A DNA stretch of 64,000 bases from positions 19,235,285-19,299,284 of the forward strand of contig NC_080059.1 in the NCBI RefSeq assembly GCF_026212465.1, read 5' to 3'. The translations under genes were made by a program, and so were the position numbers. Origin of the DNA: Amaranthus tricolor (lineage: Eukaryota; Streptophyta; Magnoliopsida; Caryophyllales; Amaranthaceae). The notes under the pieces were generated by a model. It saw nothing but the letters and a program-made list of their open reading frames with translations. It did no database searches and was not told the origin of the DNA. The stretch's first letter is position 1. Every line of letters begins with the position of its first letter. Shown in pieces: positions 1 to 12,800 of the stretch.

Positions 1-1541
1 TATGAAAACAAGAATAACTCACTCATACGAAATTAAAATAGGGCGATTCAAGTGGCTATCTGCCCACGACTCAGAGCGCTACAAACTGTTAAAATTATTG
101 CAAAAATTGCAAAACTGATTGTTCAGTATCTGAACATAAATTAGAAAACTCAAAATACATAATTTGATATTAGAAATTAAATAACATAAAATAGACAATA
201 CTATTCAACACTAAAAAAAACCCAATTACTCAATGTAGACAGTATTAGAGATGGGAACGACAACAAGAGGAGGGGTGAATTGTTGTTTTTATAAGTTTAA
301 GCGTTTTTGCTCTGTTTTTGCGGAATTAGATTGAAGAATTAAAACTTAAACTTAATGCGAAAAAAGTAAAAGAGACAACACAATTTTACGTGGAAACATT
401 CTAGGCCTAAATAGAAGGAAAAACCACGACCCCTTGGGATTTCAAAACTCTCCAATATGTTTTAGGCAATTCGTTACAATTACATAAAACAATTTGTTTC
501 ACTCAAAGCTTCTCTAACTAAGCCAACTTCTCTTTCTCTTTCTCTTTCTCTTGCTTCACTCGAAGCTTCTCTCTTAACTTTACTCAAAGCTATTCTCTTC
601 TCTAGCTTCACTAGAAGCTTTCTAATTCTCCCTAAGACTTACACAAATCTAGTTATAACAATTCTCTCAAAAACCCTTTACAAGGATAAATTCGTTAAAG
701 ATAAAACTAAAGAGTTGCACAAGAAAATATTATAAGTTAATTGGAAATTTTTGAACAAAATATTTCTGATTAACTTTTATCAATCTCTCGTATGAATTTT
801 ATGGCTCATACGCAAGCAATTTGAGAAATAAACAAGCCACCTATTTATAGTGTTTATTTAGCTAGCAATAAGGGAATATTTCCTTATCCCTAAAATTAAG
901 GAGAATGATATGGGTCTTGAATTACAAGGGTAAAACTCACGGTTAAACACTTGTACTTATTCTCATAACTAAGGAGAAATAAGTGGAAGCTTGATACTCA
1001 AGCAAAAAGCTACCGTTCCCCTTTTTCTAATAATTGGTAAGTTAGTTTCTCACTTAATTTAGATCCAAAATATAAGCATTTTAAAAGGAGAAAAAAAAGA
1101 GAAATATTCCACTATTTTAAAATCATACGGTTATTTTAAGGTGGTTTAAAAAATATTTTGCCAATTAACTTAATTATTTAAATAATGCAACAAATTAATT
1201 TTAAGTGATACATAAACTAAAAAAATCCGAAAATATATTAATCAAAATTTTCCAGCAGACGTAACTTCTTCAGACTTCAATGCACTGTTTCCATTTTCCA
1301 GTAACGTCAGATCATCAAACTTGGGAACAGTAGACCTCCTATTTACATTTGACATCCTAAGTGATATACCTTATCTAACTTCATTAGATTCCTTTGACAA
1401 GTACATATTCATAGACTAAGTCATAGGCACTATCAACGATCTTAATTACAACCGGATATCGACCTGCATACATTCTCTAAAAATACATTTGTTTATATAA
1501 AGTGTAGTCATCATCAAAACCTAAGAGAGCCGACACTCAAC
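1..1541. other. Intergenic, retroelement-like debris
   Basis: No gene is supported here. The stretch from about 260 to 1000 has a layout often seen in plant copia-type LTR regions (GAGGGGTGAATTG near 275, TTTACGTGGAAACA near 385, AAAAACCACGACCCC near 420), followed by a CT-rich run near 525-610 with repeated AAGCTTCTCT words. I could not find paired LTRs, a primer binding site or coding sequence, so this is a decayed fragment at best. Confidence 0.3.
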
Positions 1542-2140
1542 AAATAAGGTAAAGTTGATTTTATTTTATAAAACTAATGTAAATTCACCAATCATCATAC
1601 TATTAATTAAACAATTTTAAAATTCAATGTGGCATCCTCATAATAATTTGCCACGTGGAATAATCAAATTTATTGATTGCTATATTTAATAAACTAAATA
1701 AGGTAAAGGTGATCTTATTTTATTAAACTAAAATAACTCTACCAATCATACAAATAACTAAAACAACATGAAAATTCCATGTGACATCCTCACAATGATT
1801 TGCCACATGGAATAATCAAATTAATTAATTGCAATATTTAATAAACTGAATAATTTAATGTTGATTCTATTTTATAAAACTAAACTAAATCCACCAATCA
1901 TACTATTAACTTGAAGAATTCTATGTGGCATCATCACAATGATTTATCACATAGAATAATCAAATTAATTAATTGTTATATTTAATAAACTAAATAAGGT
2001 AGAGTTGATTTTATTTTATATAAATAAAATAAATCCGCCAATCATACTATTAATTAAAGGAACAGGGAAATTTCGTGTGGCATCCTCACCATGATTTGCC
2101 ACATGGAATATTCAAATTAATTAATTACTTTACTTATTGA
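1542..2140. repeat. Four-copy ~150-bp tandem repeat
   Basis: Four head-to-tail copies start with AAATAAGGTAAAGTTGATT or a variant at about 1542, 1696, 1848 and 1992 (periods ~154, 152, 144). Each copy contains an ACCAATCATACTATTAA-like segment, then ATGTGGCATCCTCA, then TTTGCCACRTGGAATAAT. Copies differ by substitutions and small indels, so the array is not recent. No coding potential was seen. Confidence 0.75.
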
Positions 2141-2477
2141 ACTTGATGTGGAAGTGTAATGGGACCGTTTTAGAGTGTATGAATTAGCTTAAAAACAAGC
2201 TTAACAAGGAACGAAACAAGAGAACACCCACACAACTTAGAAACTTATTCTAGATTGGATGGTTTCTTTGAGCAGCAAAAATTCACTAAGTATTTTAAAC
2301 TCTCAAAGCTTTTACTCTCAAACACTAAGTAATAAGAATAAAAGGGGGCGTGCAACACAAAGTAAGCACAAAGAAATTCACAAAGAAAATCAGAATTTTG
2401 TTTTCAATCTCACTTGCCTAAAATGCATGGCAATGAGTTCCTTTTATACTAAAAATAATGCAAGTGTTACAAGCCTT

Positions 2478-2548
2478 CAAGGAACCTTTTAACTTCCCTC
2501 AATGAACCTTTTAACTTTCCCTTCAAGGAACCTTTTAACTTTCCCTCT
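2478..2548. repeat. Minisatellite, ~25-bp unit, 3 copies
   Basis: Three consecutive copies of a unit close to CAAGGAACCTTTTAACTTTC, each followed by CCT, with one diverged copy (CAATGAACC). Non-coding. Confidence 0.7.
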
Positions 2549-2773
2549 TACAAAAATCAGAAAACAAAGCATTAAACAAAAGCTAGAATTAAGCCTTTTT
2601 AATGTTAAGCATTTAAGGCTAATAATGACCCTTTATTAATAGCTATTTAAACAGCAAATTAAGGCTAATTAAGCTACTTTGAACCGTCCATATTCTCCTA
2701 AAAACTCTTGCATTTCTCCTATAAAAAAAACTCCCATTTAAGCATTAAAGCTAGAATTCAGGTTGCTGCTTGT

Positions 2774-2838
2774 ATTCAACTTCCCATTTATTCAACTTCT
2801 CATCTATTCAACTTCCCATTTATTCAACTTCCCATTTA
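2774..2838. repeat. Minisatellite, 16-bp unit, 4 copies
   Basis: Four tandem copies of TTCAACTTCCCATTTA, the second diverged (TTCAACTTCTCATCTA). Open frames crossing it are products of the repeat. Confidence 0.75.
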
Positions 2839-3209
2839 AGGCAAGTAATAAAGGATTTCTTTGAAGAGAATCCCACGAAATTAGCAGCCATTTGCTTGAC
2901 ATTTGCGTGGCTAAGTAACGCATGGACCGTAGCTTGTGTTGTAGGAACCGTAACTTGATGATCTTGGACGTTGTGGACTGAATTCTCATCAGAACTAAAT
3001 AAGATAAGATTCATCTTGACAAATATCTCTACCTTTAAAAAGTTTGAAATATTTCAATGTCACAATTAAAGAGAGTTTTAAAGAGAGTTTGCCAATAGGA
3101 ACACATTTATTTGCTAAAGAATATGACATTGAATTTGATCTTGACTAATATCTCTACATTAATTCATCGTCAACTAACATTTATTTATAATTTAATTGAG
3201 TAAATTAGA

Positions 3210-3637
<428 letters not shown>

Positions 3638-3689
3638 TGCATCATATACTATTGACAATTTCTAAAATTACAAAGTTAATTGATACATA

Positions 3690-3850
3690 AAAAAGGTAAA
3701 GGACACTTCCAGTATCCCCCACAAGGCAGGGTCCGGGTGGGGGTATTTTTTTCTGAAATATGCGCACAAGCTATACCTTCTGCTCAACATGCAAATGCTC
3801 TATCCATTGAGTGTTTTTACTTCATAATTTCTCTAGTTTATTTTTTTAAT
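3690..3850 (-). mobile_element. Possible tRNA-derived SINE relic
   Basis: On the minus strand, ACTCAATGGATAGAGCA near 3795-3815 resembles the D-arm/A-box half of a tRNA, and a GC-rich stretch with CCCACCCGGACCCTGCCTTG follows, as in some plant SINEs. I cannot find a clear B box, a poly-A tail or target duplications, so the call is tentative. Confidence 0.3.
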
Positions 3851-4094
3851 ATCATTGTTTATATATGTCAATGATAAAAAAACTCGTACTTTTTACAAGT
3901 TTCTACACTAGTATAAGTATATTATTATGGACTTTTTTAAATCGATCTTATTGTAATTTATTTTTATCAATATTGTATTGATGCACTATTATCCAACGAA
4001 GTTGCTCTTGAAGATTCACCTCATTAATCAAAAATGTGTAATAACCATGTGAGGATGCACGAACCTAACCTTTTTTTTTGTTTCTTCTTCGAAG

Positions 4095-6721
4095 AAAGGT
4101 GGACCTCTCGTTGTTCATCGCGTTGTACAGGTAAATTGATGATCACATTATTCAAAATTTCTTGTGTAAAATGCATTAACATATTTATAATTTTAATACA
4201 TTTTCGATAAAATTTATAGCATGCTAAGTTTACTTTGAATTATTCACAATTCATGTGCATAAAATTATTTTTAGAAAGAGCAATGATTTACATATCCTTA
4301 TAGATATATATAAGTATTATTTATATTATTCACAATTCAATCTTAAATTTGTATCTATTAAATTAATATATTGCAGGTGAATTTTTTTCGGGATACAGGA
4401 AAAGTTTATCTATTGACTAAAGGTGATTTGTTAAAATTGTTTGTGGAAAACTTATATTCTTTTTATTTATTTTCTTTATTTGCATTCTAACTTTCATATA
4501 TAACTTAAGGTGATTTGTTAATGTTTCAAATGTATTATAAATTATATTACTCCATTGAAGTTTTATTGACCAATTTATCTCAAATTGCATTTTGATCAAC
4601 TTTTTTGAAAATATTTATCAACATATGATTGACCACAATGAGGATTAAAGTTTTATGAATAAATATAAAAAAGGGGTTTAGTCAAACAATAGTATCGAAA
4701 TTAAGGGTGACTTGGTTCACTCATATTATTGCCTAAGCTTTTGTTAGGGATTAGTCAAAGAAGAATATCTCACCAAGACTATAGAGATGGCATTATCATG
4801 ACAAAACTTATTGTTTACGCTTTTGCTTTCTTCTTAAACAGTCTAAGAAATTAGAAGATAATAAATTCCACATCAATTCTAAAATGTATAACATACACAC
4901 TGACACACACATATAAAAGGAATCTAATAAGAATAAGGCTTAATAAAAAATGAATTTAAAAAATCAAAGTATGTTACTTGTAATACAAAAAGATTATATT
5001 ATTAGGACCATTATACTTTTTTATGACATAATGATCCCATTTATATGAATAGTGAGTCTCATATTTATATATAGTGAAGTATAGCAAAATAAGTATCAAG
5101 TTGTATATTACTTAAAAAATGAATGTGTTACAGGAGACAGTAATCCTGAGGATGATAGAATTGATTTATATAAGAAAGATAAAGATTGGATTAAGCAAGA
5201 CGAGCTTGTGGTTGGAAAAGCGATTTGGTAAGACAATGTCATCCATTTATTGAAAAATCAATTCATTGTCCATTTTATATTTGTCATCCATTTCAAAATT
5301 AACGGCAATCAATTTAAATATCATCCTTTTTTTTTTTAATTGAAATATCATCCTATTTTTTACGACATGGTATTTTGATTTATGTTGGAGTTACAGGTAT
5401 ATTCCACACATTGGTTGGGTATTGCTCTTTTTAGACAATCATCCTACTGTCAAGGTTAGTATTTGCTCATAATCTGATCCTATTCGATTAAACCCCTTTC
5501 AAGTTTTACTGTTTTCCGAGAATTATGAGTTAGTCTTGTGGTTTAGACATTTCCTTTTTACCTTTGTAATATATAGAACTTCGATTCATATCATATACAA
5601 GCAATTGTGCCTGAAAATTTTTGGGTCATTTTATAAAACTAAACTAAATATTGTCTAATATGTGAAATAAAATATGTTGTTTATGATTAACAATATAGTT
5701 TTTAACTAAGACATTGAGAGTTCGAACCTGGGCTGCCCTTATATTTTTGTTGGGATAATATGTTTGACCTCTATTTAGTTTTCGACTTAAAATCCACCAC
5801 TGCCTATGAAAACATTATTTCCATCTCCCCCTACCAGTAAAGAATTCTTTAGCTTACCCTCTTTAAGTTAAAAAAAAAATTGTATCCAAGGTTGCAATAC
5901 TCTTCCCGTGCGTATTTAGATTACTTCAAGCTGAATAGTAGTATAAAGTAATAGGCTAATATGAGGAAAGATTGAAAGAAATAAGTTTTTTATTTTAAAA
6001 AAAATCTAAAATAAGCTTTAACAAACTTTAATTTCTAAAATAAGCATCTTCATGTCAAAGCTGAGTTCAAACATGTTCGTGAATAAAGTAATTGATAAAA
6101 AAAAAGTTAAAATTCTTTGTTCATTGTTACTAACTACTTACAAAAAAGAGTCAATGTCATAGCATTGAAAGGGACAAAAAAATAAAAACAAGTTTGTTCA
6201 TTATTACTAACAGACTTGGAATCGAAAATGCTTATTTTGAGAACTTTTTTACTAATAAACTCTATATTTTTTCAATTTTTCATAATATGAGCCTGTCAAT
6301 TTTATTGAGCTTGTTTCAACTTAACCCAAATCGAAATGTTTTAGAATTTGTAAAATTGAGTGAATATCTTTGTTCAGGTAAGGCTTACTAATTTTCGTTT
6401 ATTTATAGAGCTTACATCAGAATTCTGAAATATTGACTTCAAAAATATCAGTTATATTTTTGAAATTCAAAATATCAAAATAAAACTGAGTTGGTCAAGA
6501 ATTCTGAAATACTTGACTTCAACAATATTGAATTTCAGCATACTTGTCTAGTAATATATGCATACATGTCTAGTAATATAACCAGACAAGTATGTTGAAA
6601 TTCAATATTTTTGAATTCGTAGTAACTGATATTCCGTGACAAAACACTGCAGTATCTGGTGATAGGAGCAATCAGCATACAACTCCTTAAAAGAACAGTT
6701 CTTTCAGGCAAACATTTGTAA
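4095..6721 (+). CDS. SEC11: SEC11-like signal peptidase, 3' five exons
   Basis: Five exons can be joined with canonical GT/AG sites and consistent phases: 4095-4130, 4377-4422, 5134-5227, 5397-5454, 6653-6721 (TAA at 6719-6721). The product is about 102 residues and aligns from memory with the C-terminal half of SEC11, the catalytic subunit of the ER signal peptidase complex, which cleaves signal peptides in the ER lumen. VHRVV holds the expected catalytic His, and LTKGDSNPEDD holds the expected Asp with its GD..x..DD context. KAIWYIPHIGWVLLFL matches the conserved GRAVGFLPYVGW-type segment, and YLVIGAISIQ matches the terminal hydrophobic segment. The upstream exons with the N-terminal membrane anchor and the Ser of SGSMEP are not visible between 1 and 4094; they may lie left of the window or be lost. 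The first acceptor (TTCGAAG) is poor. The sequence is divergent from the usual SEC11 but carries no stop or frameshift, so it is either a diverged working paralogue or a recent 5'-truncated copy. Confidence 0.7.
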
Positions 6722-9700
6722 AGCCGACTCGTTTTGTTTAAAGACGCGGTGCGGTTAAAGGGAAGCGCCAGAGCGGTAGTGACGGGCAGTTTTAGTTTTG
6801 TTGAATAACTTTATTTCAGTATGTAATTATGTTTGACAAAAGTCAAATACAACTGTCAAGTTTACGAATCTGTTGCATTACATAACATCTAAGAAAAGGA
6901 CTAGTGTGGTATATAATTTTTGGGACTCGATAACAATGGAAATTAGTACAGCGGTGGAAATATACGTATAGCTCAAAAAAACACGAAAAGCATCATCCGA
7001 GACCAAATTTTGACGCAAATGACATGTATCCACCAACGGGGGAGGAGAGGAGACATAAAGAAGTGTCAAATTATTTTACAAGGCGTATAAAGACCAAACA
7101 TGATTCATGTCAGCTGCTGCTTCGTTCATTCATTAGAAATGTGTTTAAGAGGCATATCTACTCACAAATGCTGGACCCAATCCCGTTGAGAACATACCCA
7201 AAATGAAAATGAGGCTCAATTGTTGTTTTTCTTTGTTGTACCACTCTCGCACCCTCATATGCCATCATTTGCTCAACCATTAATAATTCAAACATCATCT
7301 TTGCCTGAAAATCTGAATAAATTAACAAATTTCAGCAAACTTCAACAACCATTATGGACATCGAGCTATTCATAATAATAAAAATGGGCAATTATATAGG
7401 TTAGCAATAACAAGCTACAAAAGAATATATGTCCTCAATTGTAAGGGGTAAAGTTATAGTACAACTGTTTCAGTGAGGAAAAACATTGTATTAGAAGGGC
7501 TAGCAAGAGGAATTCATCTTCATACAAGATAAAAGCCATAACAAATAAGCTCTCTGTGGCCTCAAACCCTCAAGACTTGGTCTTCGACTATCAGTTACTG
7601 TCTTACTGAAATACCTATAGCTGAAACAAAAGAGTCCTCAAACTATGATATCATGCATGTTTTTGAACCATCAAATTAAGGACATCCAGTTTCCAGAAAT
7701 AACCTATCTAAGCCCCTTTCAAATTTCAAAAACAATGCATGGAACAATTGAACTGTCAATGCTATAAGTAGCTGCTTAATATGTTTTGTGTCAATGGACC
7801 AAAGTTCCATAATTCATCAACAGACTTATTTCACAAATTGGTGTTTATCAAGGCAAATCCTGGAAAAGTTTAATTAGTGTGCATGGGTGAGAACTGAAGG
7901 CCTTATAGTGCTTGGGTGAGAACTGAAGCACAACTGCCCATCTTTTGATCTTATAGTTGTTTCTTGTTCCCTCTTCAATGTTTAAACTGACAGAAAAATG
8001 TGTGCTCAAGGACTACAAATTTTACATCCAATAGACTTACATTAGGAACACCCACAAATGTGTAAGTTACCTTCAAATAGACAGAACATTACACATCATT
8101 CAACTAGCAAGCCTTTGAAAAATGGACATATTAACCCAAAACAAACCCCTCTTCTAAAGAAAGCAAGGAAATCACAGAAATTAAACTCTAGTTCTCAAAG
8201 AGTATCAATATTCAGCAGCTTATCACCTTGTCAAGTAACGTATTGACATTAATCATTCAACTCATATTAGAACCATCTCTAATGCCAGCTTCAAGTTAAA
8301 TAATGCAAGATTACACACTATTTCCAACACAAAGCAACCTACTTTCCCTGCTCTGAGACATACAAAGGGAAAAAAGGAAACAAGAAAACCCATTCAACTC
8401 AGTAAACCTGTTTCCCAAGCCACCAAACAGAAGATGATTTCCAAAAATGCTATTCAGAACCACCTAGCATGCTTCAGTTTGCAGACCAGTCAATCTTTCC
8501 TTTGTAAGTATAAGACTGACATCACTAACTAGTAGTACTTGATAATTGATATAGCACCAATAGAAAAGGTGAGGAGGCCTGAATCACAAGAAAATTTCAT
8601 AACAATTCACTGCACAATCACCTCATGCAGAACTTGAAATGAGCCCTTAATCTCAATTTCTGAGATAGCTACTAATTCAAGACTATGTCAACAAGCTGAA
8701 GCTCATATTATTGATTACTAGATCCTTCTATGACATAACACCATCTACAGCGAAATAACTTAAACAAAAATTATTTGCACGAACTAAGTCCTGCACTCTT
8801 AATCTTTTCATCATAGAAATCAAACTTAAGGACTAATATGTTCAAACATGCGGTACTTGAAAATGGAAATGAATCCTACACCTTTAACTTTTTGAGATAA
8901 CCATTTCAAACCTCTGTAATATCTCACACCACACTCAGCTCATCTTGTTGCTTACGTGATAATGACATAACATCCTCTTTTGAACAATGAAAAGACTCCA
9001 CCTTGCTACACAAAAATTAGTTACACGCACTAGGTCCCGCATCTTGTTCTCTCCATCATAAGAACCAAAAGTTTAACGACTAACAAGTTGCAAAATAGGC
9101 TAATATGTCACTTTCAGAACGAAAATAATTATAATAAAAGTAAATAAGTTCATACTTCATATCATATTTAACGGTATACTTAATAGAAGGGAAAGGTTTC
9201 TGCTAAAACAACACCACATCCTAATATATAAATCTGTAACTCCTAATTTATTAAACCAACCAGCATCCCAAAATTGAAATCTAAAACTCGTCATCAAATA
9301 TATAAAATCTTAGCTCTACAAGACTTGTTCCCACGTCGCCAATCAATACATGAGTGAATCAGTACAAGAAATTGATGAAAACCAGTAAAGCAACTGATTG
9401 CACAATTCAAGAATCCGACCAAAAATGATCAAGAATAGCATCATCATCCACATTTTTCTATAGGTCGAATGTAAAATAATCAACCCATCAAAAATAAACT
9501 AATGGCCAACAGAATACTCGATGATTCGAAGAAAGCATCAACGGTAAGCCTGAACTCAACAAACATAATTAGTTATGTTACCCGGACACCGCTTAAGAGG
9601 GCACTGCGTCTGCGTTAAGTGTTGACACATAATGCCTCATATGGAAGCAAAAACCTAAAATCAACACACTAAAGAGAATGAGACCATAATGCTGCAGTAC

Positions 9701-9842
9701 ATAATGATCTGACCTTTGACTGTAATATACCCTCCATGCTATTATTGAGCAAGTTGCTTGGCCAAAAAAGACCTGATATGGAGCCTTTCGTATGTAACAA
9801 ACTTCTAATCATCAATCCTCATGACACTTCTTGATTTGTATC
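6722..9842. other. Intergenic between convergent genes
   Basis: This 3.1-kb spacer lies between the stop codon of the SEC11-like gene and the stop codon of OBGC2, so it must hold both 3' ends and polyadenylation regions. I see no strong coding signal. A minus-strand frame at about 7140-7302 follows a TTTTCAG acceptor-like site and reads open for about 50 codons, but I do not recognise it. The composition is more balanced than the TE regions and no terminal repeats were found. Confidence 0.5.
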
Positions 9843-12800
9843 TCAACATTTTTGCAATGCTTTCCTTATTTCTTGCAGCATTTCTGTTACATGGATGCGT
9901 TTCCTGAAACATGCAAAATATCTATAGTCAAAAGAGATCAAATGAATGCCTAATAACATTACACAACATTGCTAGCTTTTCATCATGTGCAGGCAAGACT
10001 AGTCCATAGCATTCTGTATTACTATGTTTTGCAAAAATTATCTATATCCGTACTGCTTGAAATGAAGCACACAAATGTAAACCAAATCCATTGAAATAAG
10101 TAAATTTATCTGGCATCCAAGTATCCAACACAAGGATATATAAGATAAATAAAATCAGAAACTTCAAGTATAAATATTAGTGTTGTTTGTTAATTAACTA
10201 AGAGATCTGCTACTTGCAAAAGGTAGTTTTGCAGATTATCTCTTCTTCTCTTGTTTTCTTTCTATTACATCGTGTTTTTGATGAAATTTCAAAATGAATT
10301 TATGATTTTCTGTCGGTTAAACTCTAAGAAAAAATTTATCTTAACTAAATGGCTAAATATAACAACTTAAGCAACTCAACATGAACATTTGGTGTAGGGA
10401 TGGTCATGGGTCCAGCACCCTACTGGATCCGCTCCTTTTTAAGTGTCTGGATCTTATTTTTTGAGAGCCATCAGATCTGGGTCGAATCTGATCTAAAAAA
10501 TAAAAATGGCTCCGGGTTAGGGTCGAGACCCTTGGACCTAGACCCTGATTTAGACCCGACCTCTAGATGCGGACCCTAGACCCGCCCCTTAGACCCAAAC
10601 CTGGACCCAGACATTTATTAAATAGTCATAGATTTTATATTCAATCACTAAATCCTGGCCCCACCCCATTTTAGAATTCCTAAGCCGCCTCATTCCCCTC
10701 ATCCCTAGTTCTTCGTTCTTCATTCCCAAATCCCAAACAGGTGCAGATTCATTCGAAAGTTACTCAATCTTACCCCCTGTTCTTCACTTCTTCTTCCTCA
10801 CATGCTCAGACTTAAACACTGCGAGTACATTATCAGAATACTTGATGTTGCAGCAACTTGATGAAAGTATTTATTAAAATAATTGATTTGTATATCAAAA
10901 TAGATCTGCTCAATCCTGCCCCATTTCTGAAGATTTGCTTGAAAATTTATCTTCAACATTATCTTTAAATGAAAGAAGTATTAATAAAATAATTGATGTT
11001 CTAGTAGCAAATTGATGAAAGACAAAAAGAGTTGAAAATGGGTGTCGTTAAAGGAAACAGTTTTACATATAACTGATGTTAGTAGTAGCAAGTTGAATTT
11101 GTAGAACATATGATGTTTTAGTAGTCCTACTTACTTTGGCTGACCAGTAACCACCAAACGATTTTTTTCATGAATTATTTGATCTTCTTCTGTCTCATTT
11201 TATGTCCCTTACAAAATTACGAAAAACAAAAAATGTGACTTACAGAAGCTCAAATTTGACAAGTCAAGAGATTCTTATTAGATCCATTAAGGACCCTAGA
11301 CCCATTAGATCCGAAGGGTCTAGAAAAATTTAGACCCTTTAGGTTTCGGATTCGAGCCTAGATCCATTAAAAATAAACGGGTCCGGTGTGGGTCTGGGTC
11401 TGACTGGACTTGCTCCAGACCCGCCCCATGACGATCACTAATTTGGTGTATCTTTGCGAGTTTAATTATTTCCATGAGGTCAGCCTGGGGATTAAATATA
11501 AACCTGCAAAGATTAGACTGTTCCCTTCTTGCTCATAAAGTTCCATTCACATTCTTTCACTTAGTACTTAAAAATCAATCGTAGTTTGGTACTTTGTAAC
11601 TTGCAACCATTGGCTCATTTTTACAACTTACTAATATGCTACCCTAATTTTTAGAGCAAAATCTCTACTAGTCTGTACTCCTAGTCACGTGAAGGTCAAG
11701 AAGTCAAAAGTCTTAGTGAGTTATTCTTATCCAAGTGTTTTGAAGATGCATCACTGGTTTCTAATGCTTGACATGGTCCTTCTATTACTAGTCTAGGAAT
11801 GACTTGTGTCACGCGAAATTGGTAAGTATATGATTTTTGGGATTACACTTAATTGATCAACCATTATGTGCAATTAAAATGAATAGATGGTCCAATGAAT
11901 AATGAAGTTGCCGAATTAAAGGGTGGTGTATGAAGCGGATATTTGTTGTGAGCATGATTGCCGAATCAAATTAGAATTTATACACAAATTAATTCCTAAG
12001 TAAAAAAGCCATTACTTGTGAGTTAAAGGGGAAGAGTAAAGTATTTTACTTTGTCTCATGCATCATTAAGCTTGGAAGAATCTTCCTTAAATATGGATGA
12101 ATTCAAGGCAATACAAACAGGTTCTTGCCGCATCAAATGGAGGATTGATCAAGTGTAATTCAGTTTAATTAAAGCTTTATTAAAGGAAGGATTTAAGTGT
12201 TTTGACTTTGAATAAAGCCGGCTGTGGCTGTTCAGTTTTGCATCTGTTATTTCCTTGACTAAATAGAGTTAAGGAAGGAAAATTATTAGCATAATAATTT
12301 AGTTGAGACGATAATTGTATTTAGATCCGTTTAAATTTCCTTTCTTGTGACTTCATGGCCTATATAAGGTCTTGCTTATGATTGAATAAAAGTATGTCTG
12401 ATCTTAACAAAAGCTTTGTCTTATGTTTTATTCGAAAACATTTAGTTTTAAGTAAAATTTTCAAAGTATGAGTGCAACTTATTGTTGATGGATTGGAGTG
12501 ATAAGTGAGAGTTCCTTGCACTACAATCAATAACTTCTAACTTAAGTGAGAATTTGTTAATTACAACTACATCTAGTAAGGTAAGTGAGAGTTCCTTACA
12601 TATCCTTAATAATCAAAGCGAGTGTTCCTTAGTTATCTTACACCTTATTTCCTTTAAAATTCACAAAACTAGACCTTCTCTAAGCCAAACATATTTGTTT
12701 TCTTATCTTAAGATTATTTGAGACTCATAACGTTAAACTAACCCTACTAGTATATACATCACGTTCAGTCATACATCTATTCCATAATCTGTGTTCCACT

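Noticed and set aside
7140..7302. Minus-strand open exon-like segment (MMFELLMVEQMMAYEG) after TTTTCAG
   Set aside because: It is only about 50 codons with no matching upstream exon or known family; could be 3' UTR sequence.
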